Positions 53,975 to 63,413 of a stretch of DNA of 64,000 nt are shown in pieces (positions within the stretch are counted from its first letter, which is position 1; every line of letters begins with the position of its first letter). Position numbers and translations under genes: made by a program. Source of the stretch: Corynebacterium occultum (GTDB lineage: Bacteria; Actinomycetota; Actinomycetes; Mycobacteriales; Mycobacteriaceae); assembly GCF_009734425.1 (NCBI RefSeq), contig NZ_CP046455.1:2170001-2234000 (forward strand), in the 5' to 3' direction. The notes under the pieces are model-generated. The model made no database searches and was not told the origin of the DNA. It saw nothing but the letters and a program-made list of their open reading frames with translations.

Positions 53975-54976
53975 ATGACCGCCGTTATTTTCAACAGTGT
54001 GCAGGCTCGGATCCACCAAGAGAAGGATCCGGTCAGACGAGCCCGACTCGGGCAGTTCATCGTGGAGGTCATGCGCCATATGCCGCAGCTGACCCTCTCC
54101 CAGGCTGCCAGCACCGCGCTGCAGACAGCCGACGCGGTCGAGTTCCACACCCATGAAGACCACCCCTCGCTGGTGCAGATGATCCAGGGGCTACAGGTCC
54201 GTTCCGCCATGGAATGGCACGCCTTCGGTTATGAACCCAAGGAGGATGCCGTCCCGATCACGTTGGACACCCCGCGGGAGAACCCCGGCAAGGCACCGGT
54301 ACCGCCGCAAGCCGAGGCCTATTACCTCAAGGAGCACACCCGGCGCGCCCCGCAGCTCAATGAGGGTGCCAACCCGGTTCTCCATCTGCCCAGCTACCGT
54401 GATGCCGCGACCGCCTGGCGCAAGCGCCTGGGTTATCGGACTGAGCCGAACATGTCCTACATGGAGTTCGGGGCCGGCCGCCCGGTGCGTCGCATCGAGA
54501 TGCTGGGCAACCTCTGGAAGATCGGCGCGGTGGCCACCTGGGAGCGGGAGTGGGAGGGTCAGACCTCCTGGTGCAACATCACCCATGAACCGGAGTCCGG
54601 TGATCAGCCTTTCCCGATGATGAGTGAACTTGACTGCTGGTATCACCTCCGCATCCACCATTCCGTGGAGCGGGATGGTTTCGCCGAGATCGCGCGCTGT
54701 CTGGGAGAGATCTTCACCGGTTATCTTTCCCAGCTGTGGGAGGGTGCGGAGCAGGTCAAGCCGGGCAAGCTGCTGGGTGCGGAGTCGGAGGCCGCCGGTT
54801 ATATCGCCCTGGAACGGCTGTGGGTGCCGATGCGTTCCCGGCGCACCTCCTGGTACCACGACTTCATCGCCGGTAAGCCGATGCCGGAGGAGTTCCGCTG
54901 GGACATTGTGGTGGCCGCCGCCGAACAGATCGAGGATCTGCTGCGTGGTGACACCGAACCGGTGGTCGCTGCCTGA
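53975..54976 (+). CDS. Unknown cytosolic protein, 333 residues
   Basis: I do not recognise the family. The first 75 residues form helices ('QARIHQEKDPVRRARLGQFIVEVMRHMPQL'), and the later part is rich in Trp, Tyr and Arg ('TAWRKRLGYRTEP', 'CWYHLRIHHSVERDGF'). There is no signal or membrane segment. GAGGGAG precedes the ATG by 7 bases. It lies between the BCCT gene and pabAB. It could be corynebacterial and restricted in range. Confidence 0.6.
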   Translation: MTAVIFNSVQARIHQEKDPVRRARLGQFIVEVMRHMPQLTLSQAASTALQTADAVEFHTHEDHPSLVQMIQGLQVRSAMEWHAFGYEPKEDAVPITLDTPRENPGKAPVPPQAEAYYLKEHTRRAPQLNEGANPVLHLPSYRDAATAWRKRLGYRTEPNMSYMEFGAGRPVRRIEMLGNLWKIGAVATWEREWEGQTSWCNITHEPESGDQPFPMMSELDCWYHLRIHHSVERDGFAEIARCLGEIFTGYLSQLWEGAEQVKPGKLLGAESEAAGYIALERLWVPMRSRRTSWYHDFIAGKPMPEEFRWDIVVAAAEQIEDLLRGDTEPVVAA

Positions 54977-55008
54977 CCTCACCATGGCCCCGGGTATCCT
55001 GAGCTGCC

Positions 55009-56892
55009 ATGAACTCAGATTCCCGGATCCCGCCTTCGTTGCTGCTGATTGACAACCACGACAGTTTCACCGGGATCCTGGCGCATCTGATTCAGGCGGC
55101 CACCGGGACTGCCCCAGGGGTGCTGCTTCACGACGACCCCCGCCTGACCCCGGCTCTGATCGCCGCGCAGGACTGCGTGGTCATCTCTCCCGGCCCCGGG
55201 AATCCGCATAACCCCGATGATCTTCGTGGTTCCGCCCTGGCCCTGGCGCAGGACCGTGTTCCGGTGCTGGGGGTGTGCCTGGGTATGCAGGCCATCGCGG
55301 TGGCTGCCGGCGCCCGGGTGAGCAGGGCTGCTTTCCCGATGCACGGGCGGAGCAGCCGGATTGACGGTTTCGCGGGCCTGCCAGGTCCCCTTGAGGTCAC
55401 CCGTTATCATTCGCTGGCGGTGGATCCGGCGTCGGTGGGAGAAAATCTTAAGGTCACCTCCCGCGCCGAGGACGGGACCATCATGGCCTTGAGTCGACTG
55501 GATGCCCCACAGGTCGGGGTGCAGTTCCACCCCGAGTCGGTGGGCACCGTAGGTGGGGAGCTGATGATCCGTGCTCTCCTGCGGGAACTGGGGGTCAACC
55601 TTCCGCCCAGGGTGCGCTGGCACTCCCAACTCCTTAGCCAGGTCTCCCTCTCCGCGGTGGCCGCGGTGTTGGATCCTTTGGCCCGCAGTCTGGTCTGGTT
55701 GGACAGTTCCGATGCCGTGCACCCCACCGGCCGCAGCAGTTTCCTGGCCGCTGACCTGGGGTCCGGTGAGTCCGGCATCATTGCGGCGAGCCTGTTGGAG
55801 GAGCGGCTGGCACAGCTTCCCCAGGTGGAGGTCACCGGTGGGGGTCCTTACCGCCCGGGTGTCTTCTGGTCGCTGGACTATGAGGCGGAGACTGCCATGT
55901 ACCTGTGCCCGGATGTACTGGTGCAGGAAACCCGGGAAGGCACCTGGCTCTACACCCGCGAAGGTGTCCGGTTGCCTGCCCTGGCAGATCTGGCTGAGCC
56001 CGTTCCGGCCGCCGCCCCGGTGACGGTGGGTATCCCCCGGGCAGATCATTCCCTGTCCGGATATCTCGCGGCGGTTGAGGCCTGCCAGCAGCACATCCGG
56101 GCCGGGGAGTCCTATGAACTGTGTCTGACCACCACCGTGCGCACCAGGTTGGCGGAGGAACCTGAGCCCCTCGGTCTCTACCTGCGGCTGCGGAAGCTCG
56201 CCCCAGCCCCGATGGCCTCGTTCTGGCGGGTCGACGGGGTGGCCCTGCTCTCGGCTTCCCCGGAGCGTTTCATGTCCGTGGACGGTCAGGGCATGGTGTC
56301 CGCCAGCCCGATCAAGGGCACCCGCCCGCGCGGCGTCGATAAGCGACAGGATGAGGGGGTCCGTGCGGAACTTCAGGCCTCGGTGAAGGATCGGGCCGAG
56401 AACCAGATGATCGTCGACCTGATGCGCCATGACATCGCCGCCTGGTGTGAACCCGGGTCGGTGCAGGTGCCGGAGTTGTGTGCGGTGCACAGTTTCGCCA
56501 CCGGGCACCAGATGATCAGCACCGTCACCGGCCGGTTACACCCCGGGGTTCCGGTCCACCAGGTGATCCATGCGGCCTTCCCGCCCGGATCCATGACCGG
56601 GGCACCCAAAGAACGAACCATGGCCCTGTTGGAGACCCTGGAGCCTGGCACCCGGGGTTGGTACTCCGGTGTCGCCGGACACCTGAGTGCTGATGGTGTC
56701 GTTGATACCGCGGTGCTGATCCGCACCGCGGTGGTGTCGGGCAAAGAGCTGAGTTATGGTGCCGGGGGCGCGGTGACCATGCTCAGTGACCCGGCCGAGG
56801 AGGCTGCTGAGGTGCAGGTGAAGCTGCTGCCGCTGCGGCGACTGCTCGGGATCGCCGACAATGCCGACGACTGGTTGGAGGACTGGACATGA
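55009..56892 (+). CDS. pabAB: Aminodeoxychorismate synthase, PabA-PabB fusion
   Basis: The 627-residue enzyme makes 4-amino-4-deoxychorismate from chorismate and glutamine, the first step to p-aminobenzoate. The N-terminal glutamine amidotransferase (to about residue 200) has Cys90 in 'GVCLGMQ' and His174/Glu176 in 'QFHPES'. The C-terminal chorismate-binding domain (about 345-620) has 'PIKGTRPRG', 'ENQMIVDLMRHD' and the final 'GAGGAVTMLSDP'; the Lys of PIKGT is the PabB-type nucleophile. TATCCT 8 bases before the ATG suggests a leaderless mRNA. It overlaps pabC by 4 bp. Confidence 0.93.
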   Translation: MNSDSRIPPSLLLIDNHDSFTGILAHLIQAATGTAPGVLLHDDPRLTPALIAAQDCVVISPGPGNPHNPDDLRGSALALAQDRVPVLGVCLGMQAIAVAAGARVSRAAFPMHGRSSRIDGFAGLPGPLEVTRYHSLAVDPASVGENLKVTSRAEDGTIMALSRLDAPQVGVQFHPESVGTVGGELMIRALLRELGVNLPPRVRWHSQLLSQVSLSAVAAVLDPLARSLVWLDSSDAVHPTGRSSFLAADLGSGESGIIAASLLEERLAQLPQVEVTGGGPYRPGVFWSLDYEAETAMYLCPDVLVQETREGTWLYTREGVRLPALADLAEPVPAAAPVTVGIPRADHSLSGYLAAVEACQQHIRAGESYELCLTTTVRTRLAEEPEPLGLYLRLRKLAPAPMASFWRVDGVALLSASPERFMSVDGQGMVSASPIKGTRPRGVDKRQDEGVRAELQASVKDRAENQMIVDLMRHDIAAWCEPGSVQVPELCAVHSFATGHQMISTVTGRLHPGVPVHQVIHAAFPPGSMTGAPKERTMALLETLEPGTRGWYSGVAGHLSADGVVDTAVLIRTAVVSGKELSYGAGGAVTMLSDPAEEAAEVQVKLLPLRRLLGIADNADDWLEDWT

Positions 56893-57617
56893 GTGAACTA
56901 CTGGCAGCGGATTCCTTCACGGTGCGTGACCTGGGGCAGGGACCGGTGGTCCGGGGGCTGAGCCTGCACCTGGAACGCTTCCGGAGGGCCTGCCTGGCCC
57001 AGGGACATCAGGTGGAGCCGACACACCTACGTTCCCTGCTGAGCTCCGAGGATCTTTCCGGCACCTCCCCACGCCTGGAACTGAACAAGGTGGGGGTCAG
57101 TCTGCGGCGACGTCCGGCGCGCCCCGAAACCGACACCGCCACCCTGTCCGCCAGCGGGGCAGCTGACACCCGGGTCCTACCGAAGATCAAGGGCCCCGAC
57201 ATCCCCCTGCTGCAGGAACTCCTGGCGGAGGTGGCGGAGGATGAACGTATCCTGCTCGATGAGGAGGGGAAGGTGGTGGAGTGCTGCTTCTCCACCCCGA
57301 TCCGTTTCCTCCCTGGTTCCCTGATCGAGGATGTGCCCTGGATCGCGGAGTTCCCCCAGCATCCCCGTCAGCTGGAGTCGGTGACCGCGCAGCTGGTGCG
57401 CCGCGCCCTGTTGTGGCTGGGTGTGGCCGTGGTTGAGTCAGCTCCCCTGACCCACCAGCAACTTCAGGAAGGCCATGTCTGGCTGCTCAATGCCACCCAT
57501 GTCCGCCGGGTGGTTTCGCCTTCCCGGCAGCCGGATTTCTGGCCGACGGAACTACTGGAGCTGCAACAGCTGGTCACCGAATGGTTGGATACCAAGGCGG
57601 AACCACTGCCGCGCTGA
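56889..57617 (+). CDS. pabC: 4-amino-4-deoxychorismate lyase
   Basis: The 242-residue class IV PLP enzyme has a Lys at about residue 101 in 'LPKIKGPD', the family's PLP site, and 'LLDEEGKVVECCFSTPIRF' after it. It removes pyruvate from 4-amino-4-deoxychorismate and gives p-aminobenzoate for folate. It starts with ATG inside the stop of pabAB (4-bp overlap), so both should be made in equal amounts. The enzyme family is certain; the precise role is backed by the neighbour. Confidence 0.9.
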   Translation: MSELLAADSFTVRDLGQGPVVRGLSLHLERFRRACLAQGHQVEPTHLRSLLSSEDLSGTSPRLELNKVGVSLRRRPARPETDTATLSASGAADTRVLPKIKGPDIPLLQELLAEVAEDERILLDEEGKVVECCFSTPIRFLPGSLIEDVPWIAEFPQHPRQLESVTAQLVRRALLWLGVAVVESAPLTHQQLQEGHVWLLNATHVRRVVSPSRQPDFWPTELLELQQLVTEWLDTKAEPLPR

Positions 57618-57746
57618 TTCCGGTGCAGCTGGGCTGTTGCCACCTCAGCTGATGAAGGCCGGGGCTCCTTGCTCTGCAGTCCGGTGGGGAAGCTGAAACC
57701 CAGGAAGAATTAGGCGGGCCTGAGACGTGCGGATGGTTTTCCCGGG

Positions 57747-57787
57747 AAAGATAACTTTGCCCAGCACTTTCACACAATGTTATCTTT
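57747..57787. promoter_or_regulatory. Inverted repeat before the first mycolyltransferase
   Basis: AAAGATAAC (57747-57755) and GTTATCTTT (57779-57787) form a perfect 9-bp inverted repeat with a 23-base spacer. It lies 70-110 bp before the mycolyltransferase start, inside its presumed promoter region, and is much richer in A and T than the surroundings. It may be a regulator site. Confidence 0.5.
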
Positions 57788-57856
57788 ATACGTTTGATGA
57801 TTGCGGCCTTAAATCCTGAAAAGTGCCGCCTGAAAAATTCGGAGGCCTTTAACCCC

Positions 57857-59161
57857 ATGTCCCGGTCTGTCCTGCGTACCACGCTTGCCACCACCCTTTC
57901 CGCCGCCCTGCTCTGCAGCACCCCGGTGCTGGCCCAGAGCGCCACGGAGGAGTCCACCGGTGAATCCGCTGGTGCCTCCTCCCTCTCCTCGGGTTCTTCC
58001 CTGTTTTCCTTCGGTTCCTCCGCCAACTCCGATGAGAGCGGAGACGCCAGCCCTGCCGAGGAGGAAGGCAGTGTGCTCGGTTCCGCCAACAGTCTGCTGC
58101 AGGCACTGATCACCGGCTCCTCCCAGTCCACCACCTCCTCCGGGCTGGGGGTCAACGGTTTGCTGGGACTACTGAACCTGGTCGGACTCTACGAAACACA
58201 GTTCAGCGGCCCCCTGCTCAGCAGCGAGAGCGGTTACCCCCTCACCACCGATGAGAGCATCAACACCGCGGAAATACTGAGCCGGGAGACCGACACCCGC
58301 GCTCCCCGGCTCGAGCGCTGGCACATCGCCTCCCCCTCGATGAAGCGGGTGGTTGAGGTGCAGATCATGCGCCCCGCAGATGACTCGGCCGCCGCACCGA
58401 TGATCTACCTGCTGGACGGCATCGGCGGCAACAAGAATTCCTCCGGTTGGATCAACGGGGGCGAGGCACCGAAGGTCTTCGCCGAGGAGAATGCCACCGT
58501 GGTCATGCCGCTGGGTGCCGCTGCCTCCATGTACTCCGACTGGGAGCAGGAGGATCCCGCGCTGGGCACCATCAAGTGGGAGACCTTCATCGTCGAGGAG
58601 CTGGCCCCCCTGTTGGAGGCGGAGTCGGAGCTGAACTTCAACGGCAAGCGTGCCATCGGCGGGCTGTCCATGGGTGCCACCGGTGCGGTGAACCTGGCCA
58701 ACTCCAACCCGGATTTCTTTGACGGGGTCATCGGCATCTCGGGCTGCTACTCCACCCTGGACCCGGTGGGTCGCCAGACCGTCAACCTGATTGTCGGTTC
58801 CCGCGGGGGCGACGTGGAGAACATGTGGGGCCCCTATGGTTCCGAGACCTGGGTGGAACATGATGTCACCGCCAACCCGGAGGGACTGCGCGACATGGCC
58901 GTCTACCTCTCCGTGGCCAATGGTTCGGTGACCGCCGGGGATAAGCCGGTCTACACTGACCAGCCCTTCTTCAACATGATCGCGGGTGTGGTGCTGGAGC
59001 GGGGCGCTCTGGAATGCACCTACAACCTGGATAAGTCGATGCACGATAAGGGGATGGACCACCAGGTGGTGGAGTACAAGTCCGGTGGTCTGCACAACTG
59101 GGATAACTACAATGAACAGCTACAGCCGGGCTGGGATGCCATCAAGCACGTCCTGTACTAG
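57857..59161 (+). CDS. Secreted mycolyltransferase (antigen 85 family)
   Basis: The 434-residue protein starts at the ATG after GGAGG (11 bases) and has a signal peptide cleaved near 'TPVLAQ-S'. A Ser/Glu-rich stretch (residues about 30-95) follows, then the alpha/beta-hydrolase domain with nucleophile Ser271 in 'GGLSMGATGAV' and catalytic His413 in 'GGLHNWDNY'. It transfers corynomycolates between trehalose monomycolate and cell-wall arabinogalactan or other acceptors in the envelope. An inverted repeat precedes it. A second copy follows at 59386. Confidence 0.92.
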   Translation: MSRSVLRTTLATTLSAALLCSTPVLAQSATEESTGESAGASSLSSGSSLFSFGSSANSDESGDASPAEEEGSVLGSANSLLQALITGSSQSTTSSGLGVNGLLGLLNLVGLYETQFSGPLLSSESGYPLTTDESINTAEILSRETDTRAPRLERWHIASPSMKRVVEVQIMRPADDSAAAPMIYLLDGIGGNKNSSGWINGGEAPKVFAEENATVVMPLGAAASMYSDWEQEDPALGTIKWETFIVEELAPLLEAESELNFNGKRAIGGLSMGATGAVNLANSNPDFFDGVIGISGCYSTLDPVGRQTVNLIVGSRGGDVENMWGPYGSETWVEHDVTANPEGLRDMAVYLSVANGSVTAGDKPVYTDQPFFNMIAGVVLERGALECTYNLDKSMHDKGMDHQVVEYKSGGLHNWDNYNEQLQPGWDAIKHVLY

Positions 59162-59385
59162 AGCTTCCACCCCCTGGGTGAAGCTCCCCTGGAAAAGCCT
59201 TTCACCTGCACCTCTGAGGAACCTACCGCTGCCTGGGGAACCCGGCCACATCCCCCCGGAACCGGCCGGGAGGTAACGACAGCCACTTTGGTCACGACAG
59301 TTCTCCCAGTAGGATCTAGCGAAATGGTCTGCCCCGGTCATGGTCGAGCGGGGTGAAGACAGCAGGACTTCTGGGAGGAAAATAC

Positions 59386-60663
59386 GTGGTTTCAAGGTCT
59401 TGGTCCATCATCTCCACCGGGCTGGCACTCAGCCTGACGCTGGGGGCAGGCCCCGCCCTGGCCCAGAGCACCGGTTCTGACGAAGGGTCTTCAGCGCCGC
59501 TCAGCTCGGGTAGTTCCCTGGGTTCCAGCAGCGGGCAGGATGATGGCGAAGGCTCCACCACCGGGTCCGCAGCGTCCTCCGATCAGGAGGATCTGGCGGA
59601 TCTGACCCGGGATCTGATCGACCTCTACTCCGGCAGTTCAGCCGCCAACTCAGGTAGTTCCCTGCGTGCTCTGACCAGCTCCCTGGAAGCCACCGGTTCC
59701 TCCCAGATCTCCCTGCCCGAATCGATGGTCATCATCGCTGGCGATTACCCCAAGCCACTGGATGAGTCGATCCAGACCCCGGAGCTGATCTCCCGCGTGC
59801 CGGAGGGGGATCGTCTGGAGCGTTGGACCATCGCCTCCCCCGCCATGGCCCGCAATGTCGAGGTGCAGGTGCTGCGTTCCGCGGACACCACCACCCCTGC
59901 CCCGATGCTTTATCTGCTTGATGGGGTGGACGCCGCCCGCGACTCCAACTGGTTGGATTCCGGCCGTGCGGGCAGCTTCTTCGAGAATGAGAACGTCACC
60001 CTGATCATGCCCACCGAGGCCCGGGCCTCCATGTACTCCGACTGGGTTTCCGATGATCCGAACCTGGGCCGCCACATGTGGGAAACCTTCCTCGCTGAGG
60101 AACTGCCACCCATCCTGGAGGCGGAACCGGAACTGAACTTCAACGGCAAGCGTGCCATCGGCGGCATCTCCATGGGTGCCACCGGTGCGGTGCACCTGGC
60201 TAACACCCGCCCCGAGCTCTACTCCGCGGTCTTCGGCCTCTCCGGCTGCTACTCCACCCTGGACTCCCTGGGCCGGCAGACCGCACAGCTGACCCTGGGC
60301 ACCCGCGGCGGGGACGTGGAGAACATGTGGGGCCCCTACGGTTCCGAGACCTGGGTGGAACATGATGTCACCGCCAACCCGGAGGGACTGCGCGACATGG
60401 CGGTCTACCTGGCATCCGCCAATGGCGAATATGACGATGTGGACCGCCACAACTACGGCAACACCGCACTGATCGACATGCCGCTGGGCATGATCCTGGA
60501 ACAGGGGTCGATGCTGTGCACCCAGGACCTGGATGAGGCCATGAAGAATCACGGGATGGAGCACCAGGTGGTGGAGTACTTCGACAGCGGTGTGCACGCC
60601 TGGCGTAATTTCCGGGCCCAGCTCACCCCGGCCTGGGACTCAGTGAAAGACGCCCTGTATTAG
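59386..60663 (+). CDS. Second secreted mycolyltransferase (antigen 85 family)
   Basis: The GTG at 59386 follows GGAGG by 7 bases and gives 425 residues with a signal peptide ending in 'AGPALAQ-S'. The Ser-rich linker is longer than in the first copy. Nucleophile Ser262 lies in 'GGISMGATGAV' and catalytic His404 in 'GVHAWRNF'. It is a paralogue of the gene before it; near the C terminus the two share a 98-base block with two differences. It probably acts on the same envelope lipids, with its own substrate range. Confidence 0.92.
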   Translation: MVSRSWSIISTGLALSLTLGAGPALAQSTGSDEGSSAPLSSGSSLGSSSGQDDGEGSTTGSAASSDQEDLADLTRDLIDLYSGSSAANSGSSLRALTSSLEATGSSQISLPESMVIIAGDYPKPLDESIQTPELISRVPEGDRLERWTIASPAMARNVEVQVLRSADTTTPAPMLYLLDGVDAARDSNWLDSGRAGSFFENENVTLIMPTEARASMYSDWVSDDPNLGRHMWETFLAEELPPILEAEPELNFNGKRAIGGISMGATGAVHLANTRPELYSAVFGLSGCYSTLDSLGRQTAQLTLGTRGGDVENMWGPYGSETWVEHDVTANPEGLRDMAVYLASANGEYDDVDRHNYGNTALIDMPLGMILEQGSMLCTQDLDEAMKNHGMEHQVVEYFDSGVHAWRNFRAQLTPAWDSVKDALY

Positions 60664-60689
60664 GGTGGATTAGGGCTCTGCGCCGCGGG

Positions 60690-61109
60690 TTATTCCTCTG
60701 ATTCCGCTGATTTTTCAGCAAGCCTGGCCAGTCGTTCCAGATCAGCGCGGACCGCCAGGCAATCAGCCTCGAAATCAGCATTGCTTGCACTCCCCTGCCG
60801 CACCGTGAAGATGATCTCGGTTCCGGCGGGGTGGACAACCAGCCGGAGCGGATTGTCCATGGTGGTGCCGTCTGGGAGGATCACACGATGATCGAGCACA
60901 CCGAGCTGGTTCCGCGGCAGAAACACCGTGCGTACCCGGCCCATCGGTGAGTCCAGCTCCACCGTATTTTCATCCATCACCTGCAGATTTCCCGCGGCCA
61001 AACCAGCGGCCCATTCGGGCAGCCGAAAGAGATCACGGGCGATGTCGTAGATCGTCTGCGGGAGGGCTTGAGCCACCACCGCGATATGCCGCGAATCAGA
61101 GATGATCAT
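60690..61109 (-). CDS. SRPBCC (START-like) domain protein
   Basis: The ATG at 61109 gives 139 residues. The sequence ('LPQTIYDIARDLFRLPEWAAGLAAGN', 'LDHRVILPDGTTMDNPLRLVVHPAGTEIIFTV') fits the SRPBCC fold used to bind hydrophobic ligands. TATTCT lies 7 bases before the ATG and no Shine-Dalgarno is seen, so the mRNA may be leaderless. The open frame upstream of the ATG is unlike a protein. The partner ligand is unknown. Confidence 0.65.
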   Translation of the reverse strand: MIISDSRHIAVVAQALPQTIYDIARDLFRLPEWAAGLAAGNLQVMDENTVELDSPMGRVRTVFLPRNQLGVLDHRVILPDGTTMDNPLRLVVHPAGTEIIFTVRQGSASNADFEADCLAVRADLERLARLAEKSAESEE

Positions 61110-61735
61110 GAGCCCAAGAATAACCAGGAAAAGTCCCCTTTTCAGACACTGAAGCCAGTCCCCTCCAAGGCCTGAACACTGATCATCATTTTCGAGGAAC
61201 ACAACTGGATGGGCTGGCACAATCACACCGGTGCTGGTGAGCGCGACACATCTATGTGCCACCACGTAGAGGTTGACTGCTGCTCTACATAGGTTGGCTG
61301 CTGGCCTAAAAGTTCTTCCGGTGGTCTGAGAGTTCCCATGCTGTACTCGCTCAGCTGCAGAGCATCGTTATCCAGTTCTTAGGGGGTGTTGTCCGTACTT
61401 GCGGGCCGCTCCCCCACCCAACCCGAGCGCTCCAGAGTTTTATCCCGCTTTTTCTCAACGCGCAGTCCCACAGTGCCAACTACCTGAAGGAACTTAGATT
61501 AAAGGACCTTAGAGCCTGGTTTCCCCGATACCAGGCCCCCGCCCGCCGGGATCTCATCGATCCTTACTTACTGCGGTTATCCCACGTGCCCATCACGAAA
61601 CGAAGCCACGGGAGAAATTCGGGTTGGTGAGCTGCTTTCCCTGCCCCCAGGAACAGCACTGACATAGACGCCACCACGCAGTTCATCACCGCACAATAAC
61701 CAAATTCAGTCCGCATTCCATCCCAGAGAGCCCAC
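61110..61735. other. Non-coding stretch with a short tandem repeat
   Basis: No gene is supported in this 626-base interval. It carries a 21-bp tandem repeat (61270-61290, 61291-61311; 16 of 21 identical) and a string at 61502-61527 similar to part of the palindromic element at 45225. It may be a site of past insertion. Confidence 0.45.
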
Positions 61736-62776
61736 TCAGCCCCAGTTAAAGCTGAGGGCATACATGCTGAATAGGAAAGGAGAAGCAAGAGCGTAAAGGA
61801 ACAGACTCACAACACCAATTGTTCTCAGATCCTTCCCCTTTTCAGCTGTGGGAATGGCGTAGATTACGGGGAGGATAAAGTCTATGGATGCGAGAAGTCT
61901 GGTAGACACTACCGGGTTGGGGTAAAGGGCAATACCAGACAATGTAACGAATATATAATAGTAATAGAGAGCTGGCGGAATCGCCTTAACTTTATTCAGA
62001 TTATACACGATGGCTAAATGAAAAACTGCCCATAAAAACTTGGCGTAAATTAGGTATGGCGACTCGGAAGTATTGAGAAATAAGTAGCTTTTGTATTTCT
62101 CCGCCAGATCGGCATCAGCCATCGAGAGTATTTCAGGGGTATAGGACGACAGGATGAATGCAATGGTCATGGCTGCGAAAGCGATGAAGAGCCCATACCT
62201 GTTGGACAGAAACCTCTTGCAGAAATGAGATACCAGATAGATTATCCCGGTAGTCCTATGTATGAATAGTGTCGCGAGGGGCATTGCAAGGCCGCGCACA
62301 CTGGACTTATGCTGTATGAGGGAGATGCCGTAGAGGACGATGGCTACCGCGAGTCCCTGGCGGGAAATGTTTATGTATTGCATTATTCCATAAGGCAATA
62401 TCGCCGCCAACGCCAGATAAAGGGATGCGGAAGAGTAATCTTGTGTGAAATTCTTTATTGCATGCAGCAGCAGCAGGCTGGTCGCAAGCGCGAGGGCAAA
62501 AAGGTATTGCGAACTATCCAGCCCAACCTTCTTGAGCAGGATGCCTGCATAGGAGAACAGGAAATCACTGGTGACGGTTTCATCAAGGAACCTGTCTATA
62601 TATTCCTCAGTGTCTGCCCCTACATTGGGGGACCGAAATCCATAAAACCATGCTATTGCTATCGCCAATACGTGGGCACTGATGGTCCTGGTTAGACCGA
62701 TCAGCTTGCTTGTCGCTAACGCGCATAAGGAAATTATGGCGAAGAATCCGAAAATTGATACGATGCTATATGTCAT
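61736..62776 (-). CDS. EpsG-family polysaccharide polymerase (Wzy-like)
   Basis: The 346-residue membrane protein has about ten hydrophobic segments and the EpsG marks 'GADTEEYIDRF' after the second segment and 'MQYINISRQGLAVAI' in the middle. Such proteins join sugar repeats to make exopolysaccharide or capsule. By eye it is far richer in A and T than all neighbours, has many Ile, Lys and Tyr codons ending in A or T, and stands alone, which points to transfer from another source. No glycosyltransferases are beside it, so its partners must be elsewhere. Confidence 0.75.
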   Translation of the reverse strand: MTYSIVSIFGFFAIISLCALATSKLIGLTRTISAHVLAIAIAWFYGFRSPNVGADTEEYIDRFLDETVTSDFLFSYAGILLKKVGLDSSQYLFALALATSLLLLHAIKNFTQDYSSASLYLALAAILPYGIMQYINISRQGLAVAIVLYGISLIQHKSSVRGLAMPLATLFIHRTTGIIYLVSHFCKRFLSNRYGLFIAFAAMTIAFILSSYTPEILSMADADLAEKYKSYLFLNTSESPYLIYAKFLWAVFHLAIVYNLNKVKAIPPALYYYYIFVTLSGIALYPNPVVSTRLLASIDFILPVIYAIPTAEKGKDLRTIGVVSLFLYALASPFLFSMYALSFNWG

Positions 62777-63413
62777 TGTGTTAATTCTTATTCAATGCGA
62801 GGGGCGAATACTTACCATTGCTCTATGATTTTCGGAGAGATTTCTCCATCATATTTTTGGGAGAATTGGTTAACCTATTGAGCAAGGTTAAGACGGGGCA
62901 TTTTAATAGAGGCACATAAGCTTCTGACGGGTTCTGGAACATGACTTATTTACTGGTGGATCCATTTCAGGTTTCACTCGGCAAGTGGCTGCCCCCCAAG
63001 GTCGCTTGATGGTCACAGTCTGGTTGGCCGCCTGCTGCCACGTTCATAAAATGTGCCAGATAACGACCAGATAATAATTCAGCATCCCTTAAGGCTTTGC
63101 TAAGGATAGACCATAGTCTTGCGGTCCCGGATTTTTCACGGGTATCCCAGTGAACGTCCCGCGCGGGGGTAGTCAGTTCTGGGGTCGCCGAAAAAACGGC
63201 GTGCTCCCCCCCCTGGTGGCGACTGACTGCCAGGGATGGATCTGACCCCTGGAAAGCAGACGCTGATAATGGGAGTACCGGGACCGGTCCGCCCTCCCAG
63301 CGCCACCCCCACTGGTCAAGCCCTCCGGATGGCTCAGGACTACGGTTGCTCTCTTCGATGCACTCAGCCGATCACATCATTGAGTTCATCGAGGATGCCA
63401 TCCCAGTGGAGTC
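62777..63413. other. Non-coding stretch beside the EpsG gene
   Basis: This 637-base interval has no supported gene. The first part (to about 63110) is AT-rich like the EpsG gene; the second part returns to high G+C. It contains hairpins at about 63170-63240 and 63270-63300, which may end glpD transcription, and a 3' frame fragment (see findings). Confidence 0.5.

Noticed and set aside
61564-61788. 74-residue minus-strand frame overlapping the end of the EpsG gene
   Set aside because: It overlaps a clear gene in another frame, has an odd Cys/Met-rich composition and no ribosome site. A gene remnant cannot be excluded.
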